Assembly (NCBI RefSeq): GCF_003545765.1
Contig: NZ_QXIO01000007.1
Span: forward strand, 1 to 64,000
Reading direction: 5' to 3'
DNA length: 64,000 bases
Source of the DNA: Colwellia sp. RSH04
GTDB taxonomy: Bacteria; Pseudomonadota; Gammaproteobacteria; Enterobacterales; Alteromonadaceae
The notes below the pieces were generated by a model. It did not search any database, was not told the DNA's origin, and saw only the letters and a list, made by a program, of their open reading frames with translations. Position 1 is the first letter of the stretch; each line of letters begins with the position of its first letter. Both the position numbers and the translations under genes were made by a program. Positions 9,101 to 18,113 of the stretch are shown piece after piece.

Positions 9101-10292
9101 TGCGTATTATCGCAAGCTTAAATCCATTTAAATCATCAAGAGAATTAATTTTAATAGTGTTACGAATAAAAAAGTAATTTAATAAGTTCAAATAAGGTCT
9201 GGAGAATATTAAATTATTACTTCGTTCTTTTGTTTTGAATACTGAAGGTAATAAATCTCTTTTTTTATTTATAACTTGTACTAACGAGGTATCCCAAATA
9301 TCGGTAGAGAATTCAAATTTTATACCGGTCAACTGTGATATCAGTTGTAGTAGATCAAGACCAAACCCATCATACTTACCATCTTTATTCCTAAACTCAA
9401 AGGGAGCCCAGGCGTGATCTCCTGCTACTTTGATAACAGGGTGTTCCTTAATCCATTTTTTTTCTTCGTAGGTCAATAAAGGGGCTATTTTATTGTTTTT
9501 TTGTTTGAACCATTTGTTATAAATATTACGGCGCTGAATAGGAGTAATCGCATCTAAGCCTTTTTGGATAATACTCGCTAATTCAGGGTGTGCTTTATTG
9601 GAGACAATATGTATAGGGTTTTTACCTAAATGACGAGTAGACTTGAACGGTATGATTGTATTGATACCTTCAAAATCCAATGTATAGGTGAGTGCTCCGT
9701 ATGTATCAAACAAAATATCAGCTTTATTTTCTAGAACAGCATCTATTGCAGCACCAAATGTATCGACATCAATAATGCTAATTTTAGGAAAGTGCTTTTT
9801 TATAACTTCTCTGTGCGCGTAGCCTATTGGTATAGCCAAACGCTTGCCATTGAGATCATCAAAAGTGTTCACATTTAAGTCATCTCTGATAAAGAAGTAA
9901 TCTAAAGCCTCGAAATAAGGTTGAGAAAAATTAAATAGGGCTTCCCTGCTCTTTGTTTTATAAACAGCCCCTAATAGGTGAATTTCATTATTTTGTATCT
10001 TATGAAGATTGTTTTTCCAAACATCTGATATAACGCGATATTTTAAACCTGTATTTTGAGAGATAAGTTGTAAATAATCACTCGCTATACCGTGATAATT
10101 TCCTTGCTGGTCGGTAAATGAAAATGGCTTCCAGTCGAGACTACCACCGACAATAATATCTTTATTATTGCTTAACCATAGCTTTTCTTGATTTGATAAA
10201 GAAACATGTTTATTAGCTTGTGCGTGTGTTTGTGGCGAAATAAAAACACAGGTAATAACAAGAATGATAAATAGGTATAAGCGTAAAAGCAT
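6135..10292 (-). CDS. Hybrid sensor histidine kinase with three periplasmic SBP_bac_3 domains (BvgS-like)
   Basis: 1385 residues. Order: signal segment (1-24); three tandem SBP_bac_3/Venus-flytrap domains (about 45-265, 285-505, 530-745), each opening with a phrase like WKPF, WAPFEF or WMPFES; membrane span (757-775); PAS-like domain (about 797-895); HisKA with H928 in NMSHEIRTPMN; HATPase (DTGIGI, GGTGLGL); receiver with D1223 in IIMDIRMPEMDG; and a helical tail (1305-1385) that looks like an HPt fold without the phosphorylatable His. BvgS has two flytraps, so three is an expanded sensor, suggesting detection of an amino acid or small carboxylate. Its 5' neighbour on the same strand, six bases away, is a REC-HD-GYP gene, so the pair probably links periplasmic sensing to c-di-GMP turnover. 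Confidence 0.92.
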   Translation of the reverse strand: MLLRLYLFIILVITCVFISPQTHAQANKHVSLSNQEKLWLSNNKDIIVGGSLDWKPFSFTDQQGNYHGIASDYLQLISQNTGLKYRVISDVWKNNLHKIQNNEIHLLGAVYKTKSREALFNFSQPYFEALDYFFIRDDLNVNTFDDLNGKRLAIPIGYAHREVIKKHFPKISIIDVDTFGAAIDAVLENKADILFDTYGALTYTLDFEGINTIIPFKSTRHLGKNPIHIVSNKAHPELASIIQKGLDAITPIQRRNIYNKWFKQKNNKIAPLLTYEEKKWIKEHPVIKVAGDHAWAPFEFRNKDGKYDGFGLDLLQLISQLTGIKFEFSTDIWDTSLVQVINKKRDLLPSVFKTKERSNNLIFSRPYLNLLNYFFIRNTIKINSLDDLNGFKLAIIRNSAMEPSIKERLPNIKIIYIDSPEQAIDYIIEGKADALYDSHAVINYHLNEKAVTNIVPFKTLPNTPIKSLHIAARTDYQPLIDIINKALIHIEESPKLKVLLNKWLINKSAIHKPRIDLTREEKEWLLNNNHFTFVADPLWMPFESISESKQHHGIIPSYLDIISKALNISFELIPTTSWQESSKTLLSGKANIGSASSAYKPFKGLQFTDSYIKNPFVFIMKNEAKYIEDINQVLDQRITLIRDYSSTNSLISQYPNKNFQLVTSPEQGLEDLLLGKTDVFISSLAQANYVIAQQGYNSLRVVGKTQYYLTISFVVQPELQMLIPIINKVIASISTVEKQKILDQWGDKDLLVKTDYKLIFITILIASLIIFFIVFWNRRLKQEVILRTKTELSLKQSERNLSVVINNIPVIVYVVDLQTNKLLMANTEAIKQLAITQEDIHSLSAKDFYQGALQHVSDKQVQITTQDRKIIEGLLSIIQIRYQSKNAFLHIVVNLNERISMERDLKLAKNIAESANKAKSEFLANMSHEIRTPMNAIIGFTELLYEQIQDNKLKSFVKTIKSAGGSLLLLINDILDLSKIEAGKLSIDKEVCNPHHIFEDISNVFTMNVRSKGLDFMLEVDEKIPHALLLDSTRIRQILFNLVGNAVKFTDAGTITLRAVAENENAIHSKVDLRIDVEDTGIGIDKDEIAHIFESFQQQEGQSVRKYGGTGLGLTISKRLTELMNGEISVSSTPNKGSCFSLYLRSIDISTVEISREFAHDAKEIKDITFENHKVLIVDDIQNNRKLLIEIFKNLNLNYQEACNGKEAVQYASENKFDLIIMDIRMPEMDGYEAAHIIRKTQPNIPIVALTASVMRDDYERQRRENFSGYLRKPVLKQELIAELKKYLTHTEKQIEKSVTDNSFYVANELKTVLKRDYFLQCKTLKQSNNLTDISSFASQLHLLAESSNSESLTAFANQLIQATDVFDIVLIKTLLNQFIKLCNE

Positions 10293-10298
10293 TTTAAA

Positions 10299-11351
10299 CT
10301 ATTCTTTCATTATTTGTTCAAATTCAGGGAGGTTATCGATAAGTAATTTAACTAATGAGGGGTCGAAATGTGAGCCGCTATTTGATTGTATATAGGCAAC
10401 CGCATCATCGACAGACCAAGCATTTTTATATTGACGTTTATGAGTTAGGGCATCAAAAACATCTGCAATAGCAACAATACGTCCAAATATATGAATCTCT
10501 TCTCCTTTTAACCCTCTAGGGTAACCTGAACCATCCCACTTTTCATGATGCTGATGAGCGATAATAGAGGCTGTGGTGGTTAATCTTCTCTTTGAATTTT
10601 TTAGTAAATCTGCACCTTTTTCTGCATGAGTTTTCATTATGATCATTTCATCATCAGTTAGCTTGCCTGGCTTATGCAGAATTTCTTTAGGGATGGCTAT
10701 TTTTCCAATGTCGTGCATGGGAGACGCTAAAAAAATACTATTAACTTCCTCTTCACTTAAATAAGACGTTTTTTGAGCTAATAATTTACAGGTTTCAGCG
10801 ACACGCCTAATATGTTGCCCTGTTTCATCTGAAGTTGATTCCATGACTTCCATTAAAATGTAGATCATTTCACATTGATTTTCTTCAATTTCATTTGCCA
10901 ATCTTATGGCTTGCAGTTTGGATTTATTCTCAACTTCTGCAGCATACTTTTTCAGTTCTTTTTTTGATTCAGATAATTCAATATGGGTGTTGACTCGAGC
11001 TAATAGCTCATTTGCATGAAAAGGCTTAGTAATATAATCAACGCCTCCTACTTCAAACCCTTTAGCAATAGAATCGGTATCGGTTTTGGCCGTTAAAAAA
11101 ATGATAGGTATTTCTTGTGCTTGCTCAATTTTTTTTATTTGCTTACAAACATCGAAACCGTTAATTTTTGGCATCATAATGTCAAGTAATACTAAATCGA
11201 ATGATTGAGAGGATATTAAGTCTAATGCTTCTTCCCCGTCAGAAGCAAAAGAAAAAGTATAACTATCTTCCTTGAGAATGTTTAATGCAACTTGGATATT
11301 TTCTGAGACATCATCCACGATGAGAATATGTATGTCACTTCCACTTTTCAC
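10299..11351 (-). CDS. Response regulator with HD-GYP domain (c-di-GMP phosphodiesterase)
   Basis: 350 residues. Receiver domain (about 5-125) with D13-D14 in LIVDDVSEN and phosphoacceptor D57 in LVLLDIMMP. A charged coiled-coil linker (about 128-160) leads into an HD-GYP domain (about 165-345) with the catalytic motifs MHDIGKIAIP, KTHAEKGADLL, IAHQHHEKWDGSGYP and IADVFDALTHKR. The HHExxDGSGYP signature indicates an active c-di-GMP hydrolase. It lies upstream of the triple-flytrap kinase with a six-base gap, so the two are an operon and likely partners. Confidence 0.93.
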   Translation of the reverse strand: MKSGSDIHILIVDDVSENIQVALNILKEDSYTFSFASDGEEALDLISSQSFDLVLLDIMMPKINGFDVCKQIKKIEQAQEIPIIFLTAKTDTDSIAKGFEVGGVDYITKPFHANELLARVNTHIELSESKKELKKYAAEVENKSKLQAIRLANEIEENQCEMIYILMEVMESTSDETGQHIRRVAETCKLLAQKTSYLSEEEVNSIFLASPMHDIGKIAIPKEILHKPGKLTDDEMIIMKTHAEKGADLLKNSKRRLTTTASIIAHQHHEKWDGSGYPRGLKGEEIHIFGRIVAIADVFDALTHKRQYKNAWSVDDAVAYIQSNSGSHFDPSLVKLLIDNLPEFEQIMKE

Positions 11352-11750
11352 AAATTAACCTCTAAATTAAATAAGTTAGAAGACAAATATTAGTCTTAAT
11401 ACTAGTTCGATTTACTTTGTTTAACAATATAATTAATAGATTACACTGATGACTCTTATTTTTAGAAATAGATATAAACGTTAACTATAGATTAGCAAAA
11501 CATAACTTCCATCCTACACCGAAAAATAGAAAAAATACAAATGCTTTAACTGATTGTATAAGCACTATATTGAAATGAATCATTAATGGTCATCAAGATA
11601 GGCCTGAGCTAAGCTGAGTATTAGCAAATAAGTCGTGGTAAATAATAAAAGAAGGGATTGTTGATATAAAAAAACGCCTGATGCATTGCATCAGGCGTTT
11701 CAAACTTAAACCTTACAACCTATTCTAGGATAGATATTATAGTAAAGGTA
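11352..11750. other. 399-base intergenic region
   Basis: Lies between the start of the HD-GYP gene and the end of the small exported-protein gene, both on the minus strand. The right part holds a strong terminator (separate entry). The left part is AT-rich and should carry the promoter of the HD-GYP/kinase operon. I see no further gene and no RNA element. Confidence 0.6.
11664..11700 (-). terminator. Intrinsic terminator after the protease-chaperone operon
   Basis: A perfect 13-bp stem (AAACGCCTGATGC pairing with GCATCAGGCGTTT) closes on a 3-base loop at 11672-11700. Read on the minus strand it runs into a T-tract (complement of the A-run at 11668-11674). It sits 50 bases past the stop of the small exported protein, so it ends the subtilase operon. 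Confidence 0.9.
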
Positions 11751-12287
11751 TTATTCAGCTTTATGTAACACTTCTAGCACTTCAATTCTTGCCACTTTAA
11801 CTAAGCCTGAAGATTTTAATTGCTTACGTGCTTCAATTAAATCTTGCTCGCCTGTTACACGCAATACAGCAATCTGAGTGCCTACGTAAGCAGAAACAAT
11901 ATCAAGACCAGTAGCTGAACTAACATCATTAGCTGTAACACCTGATTTTAATAATACAGAGATGTTGCCTGATAAAGGTGAAATTTCATTAGTTAATGTA
12001 TTTCTAACTAAAGTGCCTTTACCTACTCTATCAACAGGAGTATTAGCTTTTACAATTGCCATGCTGCCATTTGATGAGATAACGTTGTTTGCATCTGCGA
12101 TAGTCGCTGGGATGTAAGCTAAGTCTCTTTTTACCACGTAAGAGCCAAAATCAGCTTTTTCATGGTTAAATTTAGTTACTTGCTTAGCTTTTGGTAGACT
12201 TAAGTCTTTATCCATTCCAGCATGAGCAGCAACAGAACTTGCTAAGAAAATACTCGCAGTTAACACTGTTAATTTATTCAATTTCAT
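11751..12287 (-). CDS. Exported subtilase prodomain-like protein, probable dedicated chaperone/inhibitor of the adjacent protease
   Basis: About 178 residues. The start at 12287 is chosen because AGGAG lies seven bases upstream; a longer frame to 12329 would overlap the protease stop and add a non-signal arginine-rich leader. A Sec signal peptide (KLTVLTASIFLASSVAAHAG) precedes a variable region and a C-terminal domain of about 80 residues (ISVLLKSGVTANDVSSATGL, then VKVARIEVLEVLHK) that reads like the I9/prodomain fold of subtilases. The upstream S8 protease has no such prodomain between its lipobox and catalytic domain. The closest known parallel is ORF2 of Aeromonas sobria, encoded just downstream of the kexin-like protease ASP and needed for its folding. 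That role here is inference from order and domain content. Confidence 0.72.
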   Translation of the reverse strand: MKLNKLTVLTASIFLASSVAAHAGMDKDLSLPKAKQVTKFNHEKADFGSYVVKRDLAYIPATIADANNVISSNGSMAIVKANTPVDRVGKGTLVRNTLTNEISPLSGNISVLLKSGVTANDVSSATGLDIVSAYVGTQIAVLRVTGEQDLIEARKQLKSSGLVKVARIEVLEVLHKAE

Positions 12288-12297
12288 CATTCTTCTC

Positions 12298-14604
12298 CTA
12301 CTTCTCATGACCGTAAGCACGTACCGCAATACCTTCTAAGATACTTTCAGTAACGTTGTTAGCATAACCAGCAAAGCCCATTGCACCACCATCAGCTGTT
12401 GCGAAACTTTCTGCGCTAGTATCGATAATACGAATAGTCCATTCGCCCATCGCTGATTCACCGTAGAAAGCATTTGAAAGGAATACACCATCTTTCAAAA
12501 TATAACCAGGCTGTTCACCGTTTTCAAACGAGTAAGAAGGGTATGTAATTGCTTGTTTAGAAGATAGAATCATACTCTTCGTGCCTGATGGAGAAGTCAC
12601 TTCAATTGCTAAATCCATACCGGCTGTTGTTTGATTACCGTTTGCATCACCGTAACCCATTTCAGCACTAAAGATATCAAACTTGAATTGCATTGCTTCA
12701 ACGGCAATATCTTCTGTGATTTCAATTTTGTATGATAAACCTTCGGCATTGTTATCAGGGATAGCGCTAGTCATCATGCCTTCACCAACTGCAGAGCCTG
12801 CGCCCATCCAGTCAGTTATTACTTGCTCACCTAAGTCTTTATCATAAGCCTTAGCCATTGCAACAGCGTCGCCCGCATTAACGCGGCCAAAACCGTATAA
12901 GTTGTTGAAATGGAAGCCAGCAGCATTTTCTACCCAACCTTGATGAGCAACAAACTCTGTTTCACCAATCATGAAGCTTACTGCTTCGTTTTCTGGATCA
13001 TTCATTGTACTTGTTGCGGCTAAAATATGACGAACATCACGCCATGTTAACGCAGGGTTTGCAGATAGAATTAAAGAAACAACACCTGATGCGTTTGGTG
13101 CAGCAGAAGATGTACCATTAAATGTAGAGGTATAGTTACAGCTAGCGTTATCTTCATGCCCAGGATAGTTAAACGGGAATTGAGATGCGGCAAAATCGGC
13201 ACCGTAGAAGTTTGACCAAGCAGCAATTGTTCCGCCATTAAAGCCAGAGTATCCGCTTAAACACGTCATTTGGTCAGTAGTAACCATCGCTGGGGCGTAA
13301 CGGCCATATTCACCTGATGGCGCTGAAACAAATACGTTTGCACCAGCAGCTGAGTAACTTGTATGTTTACCGTCAGTATTTACTGCAGCAACACTTAAGT
13401 AATATGGGTGTACTTGGCTTGGCTCGAAAGAAGCGTTATAACACGTTAAACCTAGGTCGTTTGCGCCATTATCTTCACATAACGACCCTTCATTACCATC
13501 ATCACCAAATGAGTTACCACTTGATTTCATTGTTAAAGCACCTTTACCACCACGTAGCATAAGGTTAGGGTAAGATTCAATGGCTTCATCTAATTCAGAG
13601 TAACTAAAGTGTGTTGGCCAGCCTAAACCGTAACTACGGTTAAATACACCAACATTATCATTCATGCCAATACCACTACCTGGGAAACCATGAATAAGGT
13701 ATTCAGTTTGTGGTACTTTACCTGAACCTAAGTAGTTCATACCGATTAAGTTGGTATCAGGTGAAACACCTTGGCCACCTAAACCATTCCAACCTTTTGC
13801 GGCGATTAAACCAGCAACACTCGTACCGTGATCGCCTGAAATAGAGGTAGAAGTTGGGTCTGTTTTATCTAATGCCCCTTCATTTAAGTTCAATGAGCGG
13901 TTAGGGATAACGTTTGGCTCTAGATCTTCGTGGCGAATTTCTAAACCAGTATCAACTACAACGGCAGTAACACCTGCACCGGTAACACCTTGCTTATAAG
14001 CGCCAACAACATTCATGTCTTCGCCAGCAATAAGTTTGGCTTCGTCTTCTTCAAACCAACCTTCAACTTTTGCTCTGGCTTCTTCTTCTGTTTCACCAAA
14101 TGAAACATAAAGGGTTATTAAGCCTTCTTTCATTTCATCACTTAACGCGTAAGCTTTTTGACCTGTGTTACGTAAGTGCCATTGTTGATTAACTAATGGG
14201 TCACCCATTGCCGCATCAACCATAATTTTAGCTGTTGCTGTTTTACCGTTAGCCGTTGCTTTATATTCAATTTCAGCACTTTCACCTGTTAGTGAAATGA
14301 AGCTGTAGCTCATGTCACTGTTAAGTTCTAATACACCATTTGAAAAAGTATAAACACCATCTTCTGCTGTTACTTCTTCACCATTCTCAAAGAATGATAA
14401 AGTAATAGCATCGTTGTCTGCATCTCTTGTGTTAATGGTTCCTGTAACTGGCATCCATTGCTTTAAACCTGTAACAGTAACATTGCTAGCCGTAGGGGCA
14501 CTATCAACCTTAGGTTCTGGCTTAGGGTCACTGTCTACACAACCCGCTAGTGTTAGCAAGATAGCGGTAGATAATACTGATAATTTCAGATTATTCTTTT
14601 TCAT
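12298..14604 (-). CDS. Kexin-like S8 subtilase lipoprotein with P-domain
   Basis: 768 residues. Lipobox LAGC (C22); an acidic linker; a cadherin/Ig-like domain (about 36-130); the S8B lead-in phrase DPLVNQQWHLRNTGQ; an unusual acidic insert (about 151-195); then the catalytic domain with D218 (VVVDTGLE), H259 (GDHGTSVAG) and S499 (NGTSSAAPNASG). Residues about 610-760 form a proprotein-convertase P-domain ending SFATADGGAMGFAGYANN. It is predicted to be lipid-anchored and exposed on the periplasmic or outer face. No N-terminal I9 prodomain is visible, which fits with a separate prodomain-like gene starting 11 bases past this stop. It is preceded by a 229-base AT-rich region that should carry the promoter. 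Confidence 0.92.
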   Translation of the reverse strand: MKKNNLKLSVLSTAILLTLAGCVDSDPKPEPKVDSAPTASNVTVTGLKQWMPVTGTINTRDADNDAITLSFFENGEEVTAEDGVYTFSNGVLELNSDMSYSFISLTGESAEIEYKATANGKTATAKIMVDAAMGDPLVNQQWHLRNTGQKAYALSDEMKEGLITLYVSFGETEEEARAKVEGWFEEDEAKLIAGEDMNVVGAYKQGVTGAGVTAVVVDTGLEIRHEDLEPNVIPNRSLNLNEGALDKTDPTSTSISGDHGTSVAGLIAAKGWNGLGGQGVSPDTNLIGMNYLGSGKVPQTEYLIHGFPGSGIGMNDNVGVFNRSYGLGWPTHFSYSELDEAIESYPNLMLRGGKGALTMKSSGNSFGDDGNEGSLCEDNGANDLGLTCYNASFEPSQVHPYYLSVAAVNTDGKHTSYSAAGANVFVSAPSGEYGRYAPAMVTTDQMTCLSGYSGFNGGTIAAWSNFYGADFAASQFPFNYPGHEDNASCNYTSTFNGTSSAAPNASGVVSLILSANPALTWRDVRHILAATSTMNDPENEAVSFMIGETEFVAHQGWVENAAGFHFNNLYGFGRVNAGDAVAMAKAYDKDLGEQVITDWMGAGSAVGEGMMTSAIPDNNAEGLSYKIEITEDIAVEAMQFKFDIFSAEMGYGDANGNQTTAGMDLAIEVTSPSGTKSMILSSKQAITYPSYSFENGEQPGYILKDGVFLSNAFYGESAMGEWTIRIIDTSAESFATADGGAMGFAGYANNVTESILEGIAVRAYGHEK

Positions 14605-14833
14605 AAGTATCCTTAGTTTTTATTTTGAACAAAAAATATAACTGAAAATATTGTATGAAACAAGTAAGGATTAACACCGTGTTAACAAACTACACCTTTC
14701 TTCGTAATATTTATTTTACATATACCTGCGTTATGTATAATTATTTAGACTTACAATAGTCAAATTTTTGTATGAAAGCCATTGTATATAAAGAACATAA
14801 TGACTTTTTATCGATGAGTTAGTGAGTAGTTGG

Positions 14834-17629
14834 CTACTTTTTATTTTTTATGGTCTGTTTAAGTACCAAAGATAAATTGTTAAGTTCGATTGGTTTTGCT
14901 ATATGAGAGAAAAACCCAAGTGATAAGTATCGCTCAATGTCTTCTTTCATTGTATTAGCGGTTACCGCAATAATAGGGATATTCGGGTTGATGTTTTTGA
15001 TGTTTTTAAAAGCTTCTATGCCATCCATGACAGGCATTTGAATATCCATAAAAACGAGATCAAATGTTTCCTGTGAAAAGAAATCCACAGCTTGTTTACC
15101 ATTGTCAGCTACAAGAATTCGAGCATTAGTGAGTTTAAGCATGTTTACAAAGATAGTTTGGTTTATTTTATTATCTTCAGCGACCAAAATTGAGTAATGA
15201 GACAAGTCGGGTAAATTTTTATCGGACTCTTGAGTCTTAGTGATCTTTTCTGAAGAGCTTCGTTTTAAAGGGAGTAAGACTGAAATGGTTGTGCCTGTGC
15301 CTTCTTGGCTTTCTACTGAAATGGTCCCTTTCATTATTTCAATGAGACTATACGTTATTGTCATCCCTAGTCCTGAACCGCCAAATTTTCTTGTTGTAGA
15401 GTTATCTGCCTGTTCGAAACGATGAAATAATCTTTCGACTGCTTCTGGCGACATGCCTATTCCGTTATCGCTAACCTTAAAGTTTAAGTCTCTATTTTCA
15501 GCGCAGTCTAATGTGATGGAGACTTTACCATTAGGGCTGAATTTTATAGCATTAGAAACAAGGTTGAGTAATATTTGTCTTATTCTATAGGGGTCGCCTT
15601 GCCAGAACCGGTAATAGTTAGCAGTAAACTCTACTGAGAATATCACATCTTTATCGGCAGCTGAAAATGATATAGAGTCGTTAACTGATTCGACAACGGC
15701 GTTGAGATCGAAGTCGATTGTCTCAATAGTCAATTTCCCTGATTCAACTTTTGATAAGTCTAAAATATCGTTTAGTAAAGCCAGTAGTGCTTTTGAAGAA
15801 TAGTGTGCTTTATCAAGTAAGTCTGCTGATTCTTTATCTGGGTTAGCCTTTTGTAAAAGTTGAATGGTTCCTAAAATACCATTCATTGGTGTTCTTATTT
15901 CATGACTCATATTGGCAAGAAACTCAGATTTGGCTTTATTTGCACTTTTGGCCTCAATCAGCGCATCAGAAAGTTCTTTGGTTTGCTTGTTAACTCGACT
16001 AGTTAATTCGTTATTCAATATTTCTAGTTTATGGTTTGCGTTACTTGCAGACAGTATTGATTTGTTTAGTGACGAAAGGGTTTGTGCTAACTGAATTGAA
16101 AAATGATTGATTGTAGGAACAAGTAGGTTCGTTTCTTTTAATATTGACGCAGGTATCGTTAACTTTAATAAATGAAACTGACCACTGTCACTAGCACGTT
16201 GCAGCGTTGTCGTTAAATCTGATAAGGGCCTAGCGATATGATTTGCTAGCTTGTTAGCAATTAATAAGAAAATAACTATTGAGACTATCAATAATAAGAC
16301 AGATTTTTGAGCTGTTTTTGCTATTTGAACTTCGAATACGTCTCTGGGAATCAAAGAGATTACAGTCCAATTTAATTCATTAACCTTTTGTGACTGGACA
16401 ATATGGTGTTGGTTTTTCTTGTCTACCACGAAGTAATCTTTCTTGTTAGCTAAATGAGATAATAACTCGCTTTTTGTTAAGTCTTGTAAAAAGGTATAGT
16501 CGAGACTTTTAGAGCTATAAACTACGCTGTTGGTTTGGTCAAGAATGATTAATGCTTGTTTTGGATGTATAACTTTTTTATCTAATTCAATAAGACTATT
16601 AAGGTTAAGGGATGCTTCTATGATGCCAGTAAATGCTTGGTTAACTATTATAGGAACTGAAATAGCCACAATAGGGTCATTGCCAAATCCTCTCCCTTCA
16701 AATACGTTAGAAATATAACTTTTTAATGTTAGTTTGGCTTTTGAAAAGTACTCTCTATCTGTGACATACAGCCCGTTATTATCTGAGGAAATATTTTTCC
16801 GTAAATCAGCAGGGTAGGTGGTATTAACTTTGCCTTGGTCATTTGTGATGAGCATAGTTAAAATTTGAGGGTGTAACTCTGCTGTTTGTGTAAGAATTTT
16901 TTCTTGAAAGGTGAGTGACTCTGTATTTTTAACGTGATTTTCTTGCAGTTTTAGAGAATCTAATGTGCGCATTATTAATGAATGCACGTTATAAGCCACG
17001 TGTGTCGCATGAACTTCTAATGACTTATTGAATTGCGCTAATTTATTATGTTGATTTTCTTTTAACCAAAAAAAAGCATTAGTCAAAACAGATAAAGTTA
17101 CTGCTGTAAAGACAAATAAACTAATAAGGTGAGGTAAATTTAATTGGTGTGTTCTCTGTTTGTTTATTAAATGAGATATAAATATGGCTAAAACATAACC
17201 AAGAGAAATGTTAATAACGCCATTAATCATATATTTCAAAATAATGGCGTTTTTTGTCACATCGCTGAAGTCGCTTGATTGATAATGCTCGAAAGCAACG
17301 ATAGCAACCCCTAAAGTAAACCAATAAACAAGCCCTAATATAAGAGGAGAACGCTTAAGTTTTATCGCCAAATGAATCGAAATAATTTCTAATGTAAATG
17401 GAACAATAAGTAGAAAGTGCTGCCAGTTAATGTAAGTAGCAAATGAAGCGATTATACAAATAAAAAGACCCGCTTCTATTCCTAATAAAAATACTGCTGC
17501 AACAGCGATAACGTTACCGAAGACTAGTTCAGCACCACTAAATAGGCTTACTGGATTTAAGTTAATGAGGAAAGAAATGAAACAAAGAAGGCACGTAATA
17601 ATAAGTTTTTTAGAAGGAGCTAACGTCAC
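14834..17629 (-). CDS. Hybrid histidine kinase with MASE-like membrane region and dCache sensor
   Basis: 931 residues. Residues about 8-155 are a run of membrane spans resembling a MASE1-type integral sensory region. Another span (about 168-188) begins a periplasmic dCache/PDC-like domain (about 195-430; phrases VTDREYFSKAK and DPIVAISVPII), closed by a span at 443-460. A HAMP-like linker and coiled coil follow, then HisKA with H576 (NMSHEIRTPMNG), HATPase (DNGIGM, GGSGLGM) and a receiver with the Asp in LVFMDIQMPVMDG. No HPt domain is present, so an external phosphotransfer protein or direct output is expected. Both flanks are long and non-coding, so the gene is probably monocistronic and its partner is not local. 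Confidence 0.9.
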   Translation of the reverse strand: MTLAPSKKLIITCLLCFISFLINLNPVSLFSGAELVFGNVIAVAAVFLLGIEAGLFICIIASFATYINWQHFLLIVPFTLEIISIHLAIKLKRSPLILGLVYWFTLGVAIVAFEHYQSSDFSDVTKNAIILKYMINGVINISLGYVLAIFISHLINKQRTHQLNLPHLISLFVFTAVTLSVLTNAFFWLKENQHNKLAQFNKSLEVHATHVAYNVHSLIMRTLDSLKLQENHVKNTESLTFQEKILTQTAELHPQILTMLITNDQGKVNTTYPADLRKNISSDNNGLYVTDREYFSKAKLTLKSYISNVFEGRGFGNDPIVAISVPIIVNQAFTGIIEASLNLNSLIELDKKVIHPKQALIILDQTNSVVYSSKSLDYTFLQDLTKSELLSHLANKKDYFVVDKKNQHHIVQSQKVNELNWTVISLIPRDVFEVQIAKTAQKSVLLLIVSIVIFLLIANKLANHIARPLSDLTTTLQRASDSGQFHLLKLTIPASILKETNLLVPTINHFSIQLAQTLSSLNKSILSASNANHKLEILNNELTSRVNKQTKELSDALIEAKSANKAKSEFLANMSHEIRTPMNGILGTIQLLQKANPDKESADLLDKAHYSSKALLALLNDILDLSKVESGKLTIETIDFDLNAVVESVNDSISFSAADKDVIFSVEFTANYYRFWQGDPYRIRQILLNLVSNAIKFSPNGKVSITLDCAENRDLNFKVSDNGIGMSPEAVERLFHRFEQADNSTTRKFGGSGLGMTITYSLIEIMKGTISVESQEGTGTTISVLLPLKRSSSEKITKTQESDKNLPDLSHYSILVAEDNKINQTIFVNMLKLTNARILVADNGKQAVDFFSQETFDLVFMDIQMPVMDGIEAFKNIKNINPNIPIIAVTANTMKEDIERYLSLGFFSHIAKPIELNNLSLVLKQTIKNKK

Positions 17630-18113
17630 ACTGTTTCACCTAATTAAAATGTATTCTTTTTTATAAATTATCTATGGCTCTTGTTTGAAGCTATAAGGAT
17701 TAAGTACTCATTAGTTACCTTTCAGATTAGTCTAAATATTATTCTGGTGCAATAAATGGTTGAAAGCAAATTACTTTGAAGCGTGTTGATCGTTAGTGTC
17801 TTTTACCGTTTACTTAGCATTTTAAACGAAACTTACATAACAAGAAGCACTATATTAGCTATAGGTATATGCTATAGGGAAGTTGTTGAACTTTGTATAA
17901 AAATTATATTGGGAGATTAAATCACTTTAATTAAGGTGAAAACCTTCAGATTTAGTCACTTAAATAGCTAATTTTAAACTGTAATAAGGTGGTTTTAGCC
18001 ACAGCCCTACGAACAATGGCTACCTCAACACTAGTGGTATTAGTATACACTTATTTGGAATAACCAAGCTTTCCAAACTTCGTTGATTTTGTCTTATTTT
18101 TGAAAAAAATAAG
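17630..18113. other. 484-base intergenic region without a recognised gene
   Basis: AT-rich. The left part should hold the promoter of the hybrid kinase (minus strand). At 18093-18113, touching the dioxygenase stop, an A/T-rich 9-bp stem (CTTATTTTT with AAAAATAAG) could be a weak terminator for that gene. Around 17995-18035 short inverted pieces (TAGCCA and TGGCTA) occur. I see no ORF with a ribosome site and no known RNA. Confidence 0.5.

Noticed and set aside
12288..12329. Longer start for the small exported protein
   Set aside because: It would overlap the protease stop and place an Arg-rich stretch ahead of the signal peptide; AGGAG fits the ATG at 12287.
13317..13562. Frame antisense to the subtilase gene
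   Set aside because: Shadow frame inside a conserved protease gene; His/Leu-rich composition comes from the codon pattern of the real gene.
17990..18040. Short inverted repeats as a transposon remnant
   Set aside because: Arms are only six bases, and no target duplication or transposase sequence is visible.
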